A DNA stretch of 64,000 bases from contig CM114271.1 in assembly GCA_050084515.1 (NCBI GenBank), forward strand, positions 21,700,001-21,764,000. Direction: 5' to 3'. The DNA is from Blasia pusilla (Eukaryota; Marchantiophyta; Marchantiopsida; Blasiales). The notes beneath the pieces are model-generated. The model made no database searches, had not been told where the DNA came from, and saw only the letters and a program-made list of their open reading frames with translations. Shown piece by piece: positions 11,261-22,291 of the stretch (its first letter is position 1; each line of letters opens with the position of its first letter). The position numbers and the translations under genes were made by a program.

Positions 11261-12399
11261 AGATGGGCCTATTAGGGAGAGCGGGGAGCCAAGGAGGGCT
11301 CGGCCAAATTTCGAAGGAAGAAAGGAGTAGGTTAGGGAAAGAGCGCGGCCCAGGCTGCATAGGGCACCGCGTGGAGCCATTATGGCTCTAAGATACGAGA
11401 GAAGGCTGGCGAGCACATCCAAGGGATGGGTTGAGCCAAGACTGGGGCCCACAAAGGGCCGCATGCCCGTACGAGGGAGGTTGGGAGGTTGGCAGCAGGT
11501 GGGAGAGAAAGAAAAGAGCCATTATGCCTTCGCGACACAGGGAAGGAAGAAGTTCGAGTGAGATTGGCGGGGTCGAGTAATGGGTCCGTGGTTGAGGTCA
11601 CATGGAGACCAGGTAGGCCAAGGTTTCATGGTAGGCAGGGGTACCAAGTCAAGGTCAACGTGGTTGGAGCTAACCTGGTAGAGCGAAATAGTGTTGAGAC
11701 AAGATTTTCTTGGGTGCGGTTGATTGAAGGCAAGATGAGGATTTGCACCGACAGTTGATGTTGGAGAGTTGATGACAGAGTGTTAGTATGCCAATGGATA
11801 GTCTACATCTGCTAACGGGAGGTTTGAAGTGCTGGTCAAGGAGAGTGTCGTGCCGTAGAGGTGGCCATACCACATGGAGGAGTGAGTGTTGACAGTGCAG
11901 TAGGTTGGAGGGCATGATCAGGCTACCCATTCGAGTCCCTTTTCCCGCACTTATCTTGTGTGATTTAGAGTAATGGGTATTGGGTAGTTACTCGTGTTAG
12001 ATTGGTATAGTCATGGTGATGAGTGTAGACTCCTTTCATGTGTAGCATGTTGGTGGATATACGGCGGTTGCCGAGTAGGGGTCGTGTGTATGACTCGAGT
12101 GTATGTTTGTAACTTAGGTGAGTTAGTCACGAGGCTCATGTTGAGCCCGAGTGTTGAGTGTACATGAGGCCGGGTGTGTTGTCACGGGATTATCATTAGC
12201 GTAGGTGAGCTAGTGAGGAGTATGGGAGACTCTCGGTGAGTCTGAGTACTTGAGCGGGTGAGACAAAGTTGTCATCACGGCGTTCTTCCAAGGTTCAGAA
12301 GAACAGGGTAGTGCAAGCAGTGGGAATGGAGTGACATGGAGTGGCGTGAGGTATTGAGGAGTTTCTAGTGAGGAACCATCTTGACTTTCGTGGTTGGAT
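11261..12399. other. Leader of gypsy copy E2, no gene recognised
   Basis: Open frames on both strands (for example 11489-11758 plus) carry no recognisable domain. The part from about 11640 onward resembles 1450-1880 upstream of the E1 gag, so this is probably the untranslated leader and the degraded start of gag. Confidence 0.45.
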
Positions 12400-13735
12400 C
12401 GTCCTCACTAGACAGCAGGTATATGGTGACGAGATCGTAGACGGGGACGATGATACGTGGAGAGAGATGGACGACATGGGCCACCGAGGCATGCGTCATT
12501 TCTCGGGTGCGGTAGGCACCATAGATTTAGATGACTTCACCTAGGAGTTTGACACGTGGTGCGACTTCTAGGAGATACGGACCCCTATGCGGTTCAACCT
12601 TTTTATGGCATTAAAAGGGGTTGTTCCAGCACTTGGAGGGTCCGCCGATGGATGATTTCATGGATTTCCAATCTGTAGAGATCGATGCTTGGAGAGTGTA
12701 TTGGGCTCCAAGGTATGTTTACACTAGTGGCCGTGAGGGGTATGATGGGATAGTGACAATGGAGAGACCTTCACCATCAGCCCGAGGACTAGATGGAGGG
12801 GATGGCAGTGAGAGTGGTGAGGTGGCAAAGACCTCTCGTGGTAGAGGACCGCTGAGTTTCAGTCCTACAGTGGAGTTGGGGCGGAGCAACCAAGGTTTGT
12901 GGACCGACAAGCTGAAGAGTCTACAAGATTTTCAGCAGAGATCGGGTGAGAGTCTGAGGGAGGTGTTCATGCGCATACGACGGTTGATTGTTGCCATATA
13001 TGGGATGATTGAGGCGTAGTCAGTACAATATTGGTCCGGGGTGCTCGATGAGGAGCTATGGAGGAGAGTTTGGATGTGATGTTGCTTCACACAGCGAAGC
13101 CCACATTGAAGGTGGTCTTCAAGTTGTCTGAGCAGGTAGAGCTCAACATGAGTGAGGAGCATATGGTGACCACAGGATTTTCGCAGGATTTGATGGGTCG
13201 ACGAGTAGGAGTAGACCCACATGTGCCCCAACATGCACCATTACCACAGGAGCGGGCCAGTGGACCCAAAGAGCAGGGCGGGTATCACGAGCCAATGAGG
13301 CAACGGCCCGTATCGGCTTATGTTTCCCAACAGGGACCAGGGTTGGCTTGTTGGACGTGTAGTGGGCACATAGGCAGAAGGACTACCCACAACATGGGAG
13401 AGGGCCACGGGCACCTCCGATTGCTCAGGAGCCATAAAGGATGGCCCCACCACAATTACACTATGATCATTGTCACCGATATGGTCACACTAGGGATAGG
13501 TGTTATGATCTTTGCCGGGAGGTACATCTAGGGATAGGCAGAGGACTTGGGTTCGAGAGAGTTGGTGGAGATCGAGTGGTGGATGATCGTGGTGGTAAAG
13601 TGCCATCACCACTCAGGGGAGATAGAGGACGTGCACCCAATGCAACATCCTCACTCACATCGATCAGTTGGAGCAGAGGACTGTTGCCATGACGATGATG
13701 CAGCCACTGATAGGCATGGAGCCGAGAGTAGCTAG
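12400..13735 (+). pseudogene. Ty3/gypsy gag remnant with zinc knuckles, copy E2
   Basis: The best block is 12621-13019, ending KSLQDFQQRSGESLREVF and RIRRLIVAIYGMIEA, typical of the C-terminal part of a retrotransposon gag domain. A second frame at 13058-13531 contains LSEQVELNMSEEHM and a CWTCSGHIGRR knuckle. A third at 13441-13692 has YDHCHRYGHTRDRC, a CCHC-like knuckle in which the first Cys is replaced by Tyr. Frame changes and a TAG at 13017 separate the blocks. Retropepsin follows downstream. Confidence 0.7.
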
Positions 13736-13829
13736 TGTGGCTCTAGCCTCCACATCGTATCAGGAGACTGGGGAGTACTATACAAGGTTGAGGTTTATGT
13801 GTAGTGCGACTTAGGTTGAGGCTGATGCA

Positions 13830-14530
13830 GTGGTGACTTGCGGTGCTGCAAGAGTAACGGAGCCATCAAGAGATGGGGTTGAGATTGACCCACAGGAGGG
13901 GACCGATGAAAGGCAGGCGAGTGTTCCCCAGTTGTTCACATTGTTAGAGGCACATCATACACCGTCGACGGTGCCTCAACAACCGGTAGTACCCACCAGT
14001 GGGATAGGTGTGTTGACGTCACAAGGAGTTGGAGAGACCACTCCTATGCGGGCTTGGGTGGAGCCAATGTCAACCATGTTGTTGGAGGTGGCCACTAGGG
14101 TGAGCCACACTCCATTGTTTTCCGCCATGGAGTTGGCAACGTTGGGAGTTGGACGAGTGGAGGTATTCCTGCTGGCCGCCACATTGTGTGAGCGTGGAGA
14201 GGTGACTGCCTCTCATTTAGAGGTAGTTGAGGAGGTGGTGGACTTTCCCTTGGAGCAGGTGCTCGGGACGTCCTCCATTGAGTCATGGCATGCGGCGGTG
14301 GCAAAGTTGGTAGATATGCTAGTTAGGCCAGCAATAGAGCGAGCCATGATCTCACCAGGTATGGTGTTGTTGGATAATCGAGCAAGAGTTTTTCGGTGGG
14401 TTAGTCCCATAGGTACGGTGTACCACCCGTAGCGCGTCTTACTTGATTCGGGAGCGCAACCCTTGATGTTAGGGAAGGTGACGTGTTTGGCATTGGGTTT
14501 ACGAAAATGTGACATTGAGTGTTGTCCCTT
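13830..14530 (+). pseudogene. Ty3/gypsy retropepsin remnant, copy E2
   Basis: An open frame of 200 codons (13830-14432) leads into the protease core RVLLDSGAQPLMLGK, with Asp-Ser-Gly at 14445-14453, followed by LALGLRKCDIE. The only break between them is TAG at 14430, in the position of a likely CAG. The region is colinear with E1 3534-3990. Aspartic protease of the gypsy polyprotein; inactive here because of stops. Confidence 0.7.
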
Positions 14531-14639
14531 TCAGACATAGACCTCTAGTGGGGGCGTATCACCCACGCAATACATGACTCGATAGGAGTTGGTGGTTAGA
14601 CTCGAACCAGAGCATGACTCGAATAGTGCACTCGCGCGA

Positions 14640-14870
14640 TTACGACACTAGAAGAGTCGTATGAGGTGTTGGTAGGGAGTATAGTGTTGTATCCCCTTGG
14701 TTTCATTCTGGTTTTTTGGGAGGAGACGGTTTCTTATCGACTAGGATGGCGATCAGGTGATGGACGGATGAGCCATCTACCGATGTTGTTTGCAGGTAGT
14801 AGTGGTGGTCGACCACGTGAGGATATGGTGATCACGTTGGCAGCATTCATAGGCGATATTTGCTGATCAT
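14640..14870 (+). pseudogene. Polyprotein segment between protease and methyltransferase (E2)
   Basis: The frame encodes VLVGSIVLYPLGFILVFWEE followed by GWRSGDGRMSHLPMLF. The block starting VLVG and reaching LYPLGF resembles the end of a retropepsin-like fold and its junction with the next polyprotein domain. It precedes the methyltransferase motifs found from 15687. I cannot name a function for this segment. Confidence 0.45.
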
Positions 14871-15241
14871 GAGGGTTCGGGGAGAGGGGCACACATGCGA
14901 AGGACATTCTCGTAGTGGATAGTCCCACAGAGAGACATGCCAAGAAGGGTGTCTCTTCCCATGGTGCGGAGCTTCATTATTATTATTGGGGATGAGCGTT
15001 GAGATGCAAGGAGTGCACATGAGCTTCTGAGGCAGGCGTGGAGCCGTGGTTACGATTGGAGCAGGGTACGAGAGTATTAGATCTCTTCAACGGGATCAAA
15101 GGCAGGTTGCTACAGTGTGGCAGTATTGTAGGGATGACGACACCAATGGTGCTAGATGTGTATAGCTAGGAGATCATGTCAGGGACATATGTGTATGCTA
15201 TCTAGAGTTAGGGGGACCCAACTGCCAGCTAGGGGGGCGGT
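14871..15241 (+). other. Degraded polyprotein region ending in a purine tract
   Basis: Short frames such as HELLRQAWSRGYDWSRVREY (around 15020-15080) look protein-like but are scattered over three frames. A GGGGGG-containing purine tract at about 15231-15238 sits just before the start of an LTR-like block and could be a polypurine tract. Confidence 0.35.
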
Positions 15242-15660
15242 TGTGGGGTCCTAGTGTATATGCATGAGTATGTTTCATTTATGTGTAGATCTATCCGTCC
15301 AACCCTATATAAGGAAGCAAGATGGCTTTTCCAAGCCATCTTTCTCATGTTGAGCCTTAGGAGCGATTCTCTTGCATAGACATGTGTGAGTGTGTAGGAG
15401 TTATGGTGCTAGCGTCCAGATTCTCTCATAGCGGAGTATGGATGTGGTTCGATATGATGATGTAGATTCATGAGTGGAGTTTTAGGCCGTGTGAGCCGTT
15501 TTTACTACTTGATTTTGTTGTGGGATCCTAGTGTATATGCGTGAGTATGTTTTATTTATGTGTAGATCTACCCATATGTTGGGGAAGATTGGTGTTGTAT
15601 GGCGTATAGATGTGACCAGCGATGTGGGTTGTGTAGCGATGTGTATGAGCACGACATGTT
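15242..15660 (+). mobile_element. LTR-like block of gypsy family I, copy d
   Basis: Contains TATATAAG at 15306-15313 and the conserved downstream series. A 57-bp segment (GTGGGGTCCTAGTGTATATG...) occurs both before the TATA block (15243-15299) and after it (15521-15577), so the block is either an LTR followed by the start of another, or an insertion with a long flanking duplication. It separates the protease part of E2 from the methyltransferase motifs. Confidence 0.5.
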
Positions 15661-15686
15661 GGATATCATAATAGTGTATAGAGGAG

Positions 15687-17100
15687 GGTGTTAGAGTATT
15701 AGATCTCTTCGCACGGATATGCACGCAATAGGTTGCAATATTGTAAGTACGCATAAGAGTGGGTTAGTATCTTTATGTGGAGCGAGACGAGATCATATGA
15801 TTAGTCTCATTGTGCCATGTAGCAAGGTTGGTCTAGAGGTATCTTGACTTATTTCTCATATTTGCAGTACGGGAGGTATTAGCATGAACTACCCGCCAAA
15901 ATTTTTTTGTTAGGGGTACATGACCTAGATAGGGTTGGCATGATTTTTTTGGTGATTGCTAGATGGCCATGTCAAGGTCATTCATCGGCTGGTTGAGGGT
16001 TGGGATTGCAAGATTCAAGGTTAGGGGTATTTTGGGAGATGTTGTGACTATTACAATACTTGCAAGAGACTCAAACTTGTTCTCTAGCATACATTTTGAA
16101 GAACGTACCATTGTTGGGAGACTCTCGTGCACGAGTGGCCACGAGAGTGTATCAGGTGAGTTCGTGGTTGGGACTTGTCATATTGTTGGATGGGTCGAGA
16201 GTTGGATCGTGCGCACATTGTCCATAGTTGGGGTGGAAAGACTTTCTACCATGAGAGGTAGCGAGGCAAGCTTATGATGGAATTCAGAGAGCACCACACT
16301 TGAAAGTGGATATTATCTTAGGTCTACGACATTGGTCTTAGGTGGTCACACGAGATATGAGACCACTATTGGCGATAGCTAATAGGATGGGGGAGTTGAA
16401 GGTAGCCTTACCTATGTTGGTGAGCTTCTCAACATCCCATGCCTTTCATTAGCAAGGTTGCACAAAAATGGACAAGTTTGTCCATGGGATGGACATGCCG
16501 AACGGGTCCTCCATCCACGCTCGAGCCCCACTATGAGCCCACTAAGCTCATAATATAGACTCGGGCTGGACAAGATCGCAACTCGTTTTGTAGCCTGCAT
16601 GATTCCCACAAGGTGGGCTGCGCTACGCGTGCCCTAAGCCCTCCCTACTCAGCCCTCATGCCCATCCTGAGCGAGCTTGCCAAGGGCTACAAAATAAGTG
16701 TGGGCTCGGCCATCCCGGGTCTAACTTATGGGCTTGACGGGGTCGGGTACAAACCGCGGATATCGTGGTCCACACACACATGTCCGTCCTAGGGATGGTC
16801 ACTAGTCCGTAGACACAAACTTTTTCCATGTGCAACTTTATTCATCAGGGAGGGCCAAGCATGATATGGGATGAGGAGACCCGAGCATTAGAGGAGGCCA
16901 CTGTGGTTGAGTGCGAGTGTGCCATGGGGTTTGCTATGGATCCTACAACGGTACTAGACGTGATAGAGGCATTACGGAGACAAGTGTTGGGGTAGGTGAT
17001 GAACCTCAACTATCTCACATGGATAGTTAGACTAGATATGGATGAGAAGAGGCAGATGTGAGTGTTATCTGCATCATCACGTCTACAAGTTAGTGCATTG
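15687..17100 (+). pseudogene. Cytosine-5 DNA methyltransferase-like domain (gypsy E2 polyprotein)
   Basis: Motif I appears as RVLDLFARICT (VLDLF at 15696-15710), then YLYVERDE, like the Dnmt3/DRM AdoMet-binding loop with the acidic residue of motif II. Catalytic motif IV appears as RWPCQGHSSAG, with the Pro-Cys-Gln codons at 15967-15975, followed by a GL-x-D-S-R-L block. After 16220 the segment is colinear with E1 7080-7480 (distal motifs), including ECAMGF near 16915 and VLG-stop-VMNL near 16984-17001. It is interrupted by a 0.4-kb insertion (16450-16854) and by many stops and frameshifts. Cytosine-5 methyltransferases methylate DNA; this copy is dead but shows the complete motif set of the ancestor. 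Confidence 0.75.
16450..16854. mobile_element. Short inverted-repeat insertion inside the methyltransferase
   Basis: About 400 bp that interrupt sequence colinear with E1 at 7266. The left end reads TAGCAAGGTTGCACA, the right end TGTGCAACTTTA, an imperfect terminal inverted repeat sharing GTTGCACA. Both flanks carry TTCAT, a possible 5-bp target duplication. No coding capacity. The TAGCAAGGTTGCAC end recalls hAT-type termini, but an 8-bp duplication is not visible, so the superfamily is open. Confidence 0.5.
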
Positions 17101-17241
17101 CCTATAAGGTCCGTAGAGACATTGAAAGGGGGTGAGACGAGGAGAGATAGGCACTCATGGACTTCCTGGGACGTCGTTCGAGCATAGAGTGCGGAGGCAG
17201 CTAGAGTAGCACATATGCATTTTTTCTAGTGTGGAGCATGA
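17030..17241. repeat. 212-bp direct repeat, left copy
   Basis: Matches 18245-18457 with scattered substitutions, mostly transitions. It ends exactly where the LTR at 17242 begins, while the right copy begins exactly where the LTR ends. It is polyprotein sequence between the methyltransferase and reverse transcriptase. Confidence 0.75.
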
Positions 17242-18244
17242 TGTCGGGACCCTCATGACCAAACGAGTGCCAAAGCGGAACATCGGAACATTAGCGGGCG
17301 CATGCTAAGATGGTTTGCGCGTTGGAGTGGTCTCGAAGAAGAGACAAGAGACAAGATGCAAGCGAGGCTTCGCGTTTAAGATGTTGTGTTCGCGACTGAG
17401 AAACTTGGACCAAACGCGGAACAAGAATTGAAAGGAGTTGAGTCTAGAAAGTGGGTTGCCAAAGAAAGGAATCCGGATTTGGGACGCCATTAGCGTTTGA
17501 GAGTTTTGAATGTATTTATGGCCATAACTTTTAGCGCCAAGATGCGTTTGGATTGAAAAAGGGTGCGTTAGAAGGCTTATGGAAAGCAGGTTCAAATGCA
17601 CTAAAGATCTTTGCAAACGCATAAGCAGTGGCTGAGAAACAACCCGGAAACGACTGTAAGTAGAGTCGGGTTGAGGGCCACAATGAAGGGCCCGACCCTC
17701 CTTTCCCAAAGGTGGGGCGTTATTGGAGAACCCCAGAAGTACTAGTAAGGGGAAAGGTCTCCAAGAGTGCTTGGAACTCGAACCCCACTTTGGGCGCCAC
17801 GGGGCGGCTCAAGGGCATGGAACGGATCGAGAGTTTGGGGTTGGGTTGGAAAACCTGAACCAAGTCTATGGAGGCGATTTTAGACGTCCCTCTTGAATTT
17901 CACTCTGCGACTCAATTACTTGGGTCTCGGTTTGGAACTCACACGAGGTCCGTTGAACAGTTGGGATCGCTAGGCGCGCAAGTGCCGTTTTAGGTTCCTG
18001 GACTAATCAGGAAGTATGTTCCAAGTCTTGAAGGACTTACCATGTTTTAGAAACTAGGAAGTAAGGAAGGTTGAGCTTGATGAGACGCCGAGTTGAGAAC
18101 TCGGTGGGTTGGAACGCTGGTTGGCCCAGACCCGACTAAAGAGAGTGCGTGTTTGGGTGCAGATCCGCGATGAGATTGTGTCCTACTGAACGTAAGCTTC
18201 CGCAACAATAAAGATTGACTTTCAAGGAGAGTAGGGGCACGACA
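17242..18244. mobile_element. Solo LTR, family III, copy 1
   Basis: A 1.0-kb block starting TGTCGGGACCC and ending GGGCACGACA. It is similar over its whole length to the solo LTR at 49334-50365, including internal CCCCAGAAGTACTAGTAAGG and CTTTGGGCGCCA segments. TG...CA ends support an LTR. There is no short target duplication; instead a 212-bp direct repeat abuts both ends. Confidence 0.75.
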
Positions 18245-18457
18245 GACTAGGTATGGATGAGAAGAGCCAGATGTGAGTGTCATCTGCATCGTCACGTCTA
18301 CGAGTTAGTGCATTGCCTATAAGGTCCATAGAGACATTGAAAGGGGGGTGAGACGAGGAGAGATAGGCACTCATGGACTTCTTGGGACGTCGTTCGAGCA
18401 TAGAGTGCGGAGGTAGCTAAAGTAGCACATATGCATTTTATCTAGTGTGGACCATGA
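18245..18457. repeat. 212-bp direct repeat, right copy
   Basis: Right-hand copy of 17030-17241, starting GACTAGGTATGGATGAG immediately after the LTR. After it the polyprotein sequence continues toward reverse transcriptase. Confidence 0.75.
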
Positions 18458-18479
18458 TGTGGGAGGTCAGAGTGGGATG

Positions 18480-18975
18480 GTTGTAGCAGAGGTGGCTGAG
18501 GTTGCTACTACATTGCAACCAAAGCTAGAGGTCTCGTGATGGGTCTCGAGTTAACAAGAGAAGAGAGGCGAAAAATACATAGGTTCTTGAGTGGGCATAT
18601 GGGTTGTTTTGCTTTCAGTATGAGAGACTTGGGTACTTTGAAGGGTCTCAAGATACGAATAGATTTGGCTAGTGATACACCGATCTTTTGTCAATCCTAC
18701 ACATATTTCGACATAGAGAGAGCCTTGATTTAGAGTAGGAGTTAGAACTTGTAGGAGGCAAGATTGGTGGAGTTATCGCATGGGGATTATGTATGTGCCA
18801 TAGTCATTCGACGAAGAAGGATATGTATGGTAACCGGGCAGATAGGCGGATGTGTGGAGATTTTTGTCTTATCAACTGACACATGAGGTTAGATGGATAC
18901 ACCATACCTACTCATGCCGAGATATTTGATGCGGCAAGGGACGCAAATATTTTCAGTACTTTCGATGTCTATCAA
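18480..18975 (+). pseudogene. Ty3/gypsy reverse transcriptase, truncated (E2)
   Basis: Colinear with E1 7770-8215: GLELTREERRKIHRFLSGH, FSMRDLGTLKG, SDTPIFCQSYTYFD, then stops, then the AEIFDAARDANIFSTFDV segment. Stops TAG at 18731-18733 and 18743-18745 stand where E1 has CAG (7970-7972 and 7982-7984). The homology ends at about 18975, before the catalytic Asp pair, where unrelated AT-rich sequence begins. Confidence 0.75.
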
Positions 18976-21380
18976 ACGCGTTTTGACTTGATCTGTTGGA
19001 TTTCTTGTACTAACGGTTCCATTATTGATGAAGCAACTAAAATCAAAATTAAAATACGCGGAGAGATATGAGAGGGACAAGTTTATTTAGTGATATTTAG
19101 TGAAGTGGAAGTTTTTAACAAGCATATTTATATTATTACCGGAGAACACCTTTTCAAACTCGTCTACTTTTGACCTCTGCAGTTCCAATCAATAGAATTG
19201 TCTTTCCTATTGAACTAATTAAAAAATTAAAAATTGATTCAAACTAACAATTGAAAAATTTGAAAAGTAATTATCATTTTAGAAGGTAATTTAAATCTAT
19301 TGGGTATTACGATACTTTCCCTATTTACTTACAACTAGTGAGGTGTGCTCTGCAAGTGTAGATTTCAAAATCTCCATCATTAACTCTCTTCAACCATACA
19401 CGATCATAAAAATGAAAAATGTCATACTTTAGGGCGGCACGAAGAAGAAATAATTCGAACTTAATGGACACGTGTCGAATGGGGAGGAGGGTATGAATCG
19501 AGAGGAGGTTCGCTAATAATAATATAGATTATTAATTTAATATCTCTCCCGGTAACTCTTGTCCCAAATTTTTGTTAGGAAGTACAAAGGACATGGCCGT
19601 ATGTACTATACGGTGAACAAGAACCGTATAAGACCGTACGGATGATTTCTGCCGGCCGAATGTACGGATGATATCGAACATCACATGATTTCACGTCGAG
19701 GACACATAGTCGAGGACACCAAATGGTTTCACACTTTCACTTCTCCAGAATTATTGCGTCGACAAGTGACACGCTTGAAACAAAGAAATGTCTTTTCGCC
19801 CGATTCCACTGGAGACAATGAAAACCAAGTGGAAAGTAAACGTGTTTCAAACTTGGGACTTCAGCCCATGGGGCATCGCATCACACATTTTGCCAACTTC
19901 TGGGGGATTCCTATGAAAACTGGCGCGAGAGGTAGATTCTCTCGCGCCTTGGATTTTTGGGTAATAGAATCGTTTCGACTCCATGAAATACTCCGCAAGA
20001 GTTCAGGTTTGTAGTGAGTGATCATGATCCGATCTTCCCCTCGCTCAAATTGCATGATGAAACTACAGTAACCTGAGCAAGAAGAATCGTTCGTCTGAGA
20101 CAATTAACACACCAACGATATTCTGTGGTTAGACAAACGAATCTTTCAGAACTACCGGTGGTAACTTGTAAGGTAAGACCCTGGGTCCTGACTCTCTGTT
20201 CTTCGGTGTAGTAGAGAAAACTGTGTCTTGTAGTGAAACAGGTACTATGGCAGTTATTGATGAACACTACCGGCGTGACATCTCATTTATTGTCTTCTAC
20301 CAAGCCCTCCAACAAATCCGATGAATTATTTACCAGGTCAATATCCTTCTAGCCAACTGGTCAGTCGTGTATGCAAGAGAACGGGTTGAAATCGAATTCC
20401 GAATCCAAAAATCCAGCAACTACTATTTCTTCCAAATTTTCGACGGGTACGAACGCACCAACAAAATAAGCGCAGGACATTTCCAGGTCAGCGAACAACG
20501 CCAAAGAGCATGGCAATGGCCCTGGAAGGCTGGAATCACAACGATGGCATCTTTTGGCCAACATTCTTCATCACAACTCTCAATGTTAGCCATTTATGAA
20601 AACAACCTTATTCATAAACGAACGATAAGAATGTGAGAAGCAGTGATAAATTGCAGATCAGACACTCGACACATTGACTGACTCTAGAGCACGGTTACAA
20701 ACGATCGTTTTCCCCACTTAGACTTAAGATTCAAACAATGAGCTGTGTCAAAGACAGCCTTTATCCAAATAAGTGACTACTGCGATTATGCGTCGCACCA
20801 ACTAAAGGGGGAAAGCACTCATACATAAAGGAACTTACAAATCCGCCGCGAATCAGCTCCATCGTGAAGGATGACAACCCGTGCACGAGTGAACTAGTGT
20901 TGCGAACGGAGTGGATGGGCAAATTGGATCGGACCCCGCCTGCCCTTTATCTTTCGATGACCTGTCAATCTATTCAATTCCAAAAGTGAACCGTTCGGCC
21001 AGTTATGACCTGTAATTCGTTTCCCCGGTTTGTAAAGAAGCAATAACCATGCATGGTATTCAAGACCCGATCCGTTCTTCGCTCCATAATCCGTCTGGAA
21101 GCCAGGTGGACGAAAGATCAGAGCTCGCCTGTTCAACTGGTCATTTACTAAACTGACCCGTTATTCAGTTGTCACCCTCGTTTCCTTTGCTTAGGTAGCC
21201 TCTACGCCTTAACTAAGTTACGACTCGATCGGATACGGCAACGCACGCAATCCCACTGGAGGGGAAGCTGATATACGATCCATCCGGCAAGGCCATCCTT
21301 TTGATCAATAGCCCGCTGCAAAATCCGTTTGTGGCCGCCTATTGTATTTGTAGTGCGTCTGCCGGCTTCCGCTTTCGAGT
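18976..21380. other. AT-rich to mixed sequence without recognised genes
   Basis: 18976-19560 is strongly AT-rich. From 19560 to 21380 the composition is balanced and there are a few open frames of 80-110 codons (for example 19685-20014 plus and 20367-20636 plus). None shows a domain or a match to another part of the window. I see no tRNA or rRNA. Confidence 0.35.
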
Positions 21381-21387
21381 CATATTA

Positions 21388-22291
21388 GGGCGTCTCATAC
21401 AGCCCGACATAGGGGTCGCGACGTCCCTCTCCGCCTTTGACCGTAAATGTTGACAAGCCATTCAAAGTAAATAGTAGGGCGTCTCATAAGCGAATCGGAC
21501 CGTTTTCATCATGTGCCCTCGGAAGTAGACGTTCACCTCGGGCCGGACGTCCAAGACTAAACAAGCTGTAGGGTAAATTGGTATATGGTCAGATATTATC
21601 TGACCATATACCAATATGGTCAGATAGATATGGTTTGTGTACGAGAGCGTCTCATAAACAAGCTGTAGGGTAAATTGGTATATGGTCAGATAATATCTGC
21701 CGATGCCATATGAGGTAGACGCTCACTTTTTTTAGGCAGGACGTCCAAGATTAGTGTGTATCTAATAGGGCGTCTCAAGTTCTAGACGTTTAGGGTCTGT
21801 AAATTTTTTTTATGGATTTATGTCCGGTTGAATGCGGGGTGCCGGAGGAGGTGGGCGTGCACCTCTTACGGCAGGATGTCCACCTAATTTTCTCATCTAT
21901 TTAGGTCATGAGGTGTATTTTGTACGGTACCTAACAAAATTAAATGTACTTGGACGTAATCATAAGTCGTCCATTATGACCAAATACCAAGAAGATGTCG
22001 TGAGACCTACGTCCCGCATTATGATATGCTCTAATAGGCGTCTCACTTGGAGGATGTAAAATTTTTGATGTCCGTTAAACGTTTGGTGATCATAAAACAT
22101 GGACGATTTCCATTTATGGCCGAAGAACTTCACTTTTGACAATTCCATAATTTTAAGGGCGTATGGCTTAAATACACGCACATGGGACATCCGATTGTAT
22201 GAGGTGAGCGTCCACCTCCGACGGCATCCCGCACCCACGGATGGCATTTGGCCGTATAAAAATTACGATACGATCCGTTTGTGAGACACCC
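21388..22291. mobile_element. MITE-like element with GGGCGTCTCA termini
   Basis: The left end is TA|GGGCGTCTCA (21388) and the right end is TGAGACACCC|TA (22282-22291), a 10-bp terminal inverted repeat with one mismatch flanked by TA on both sides, as in mariner-like insertions. The internal sequence has no transposase. Further GGGCGTCTCA motifs at 21477, 21648 (GAGCGTCTCA), 21768 and 22030 suggest nested or tandemly rearranged copies. Confidence 0.5.
21557..21700. repeat. Palindrome and 45-bp direct repeat
   Basis: A perfect 39-nt palindrome at 21577-21615 has arms ATTGGTATATGGTCAGATA and a single central T. The segment AAACAAGCTGTAGGGTAAAT plus the left arm occurs again from 21656, so the right arm of the palindrome was probably made by inverted duplication of the left. 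Confidence 0.8.

Noticed and set aside
10829-11464. 211-codon reverse ORF over an LTR block
   Set aside because: It spans the junction of two retroelements and the LTR promoter; no motif, and parallel frames in other LTR copies are not conserved.
16450-16854. tRNA or SINE
   Set aside because: No cloverleaf or A/B box pattern was found; the inverted termini fit a small DNA transposon better.
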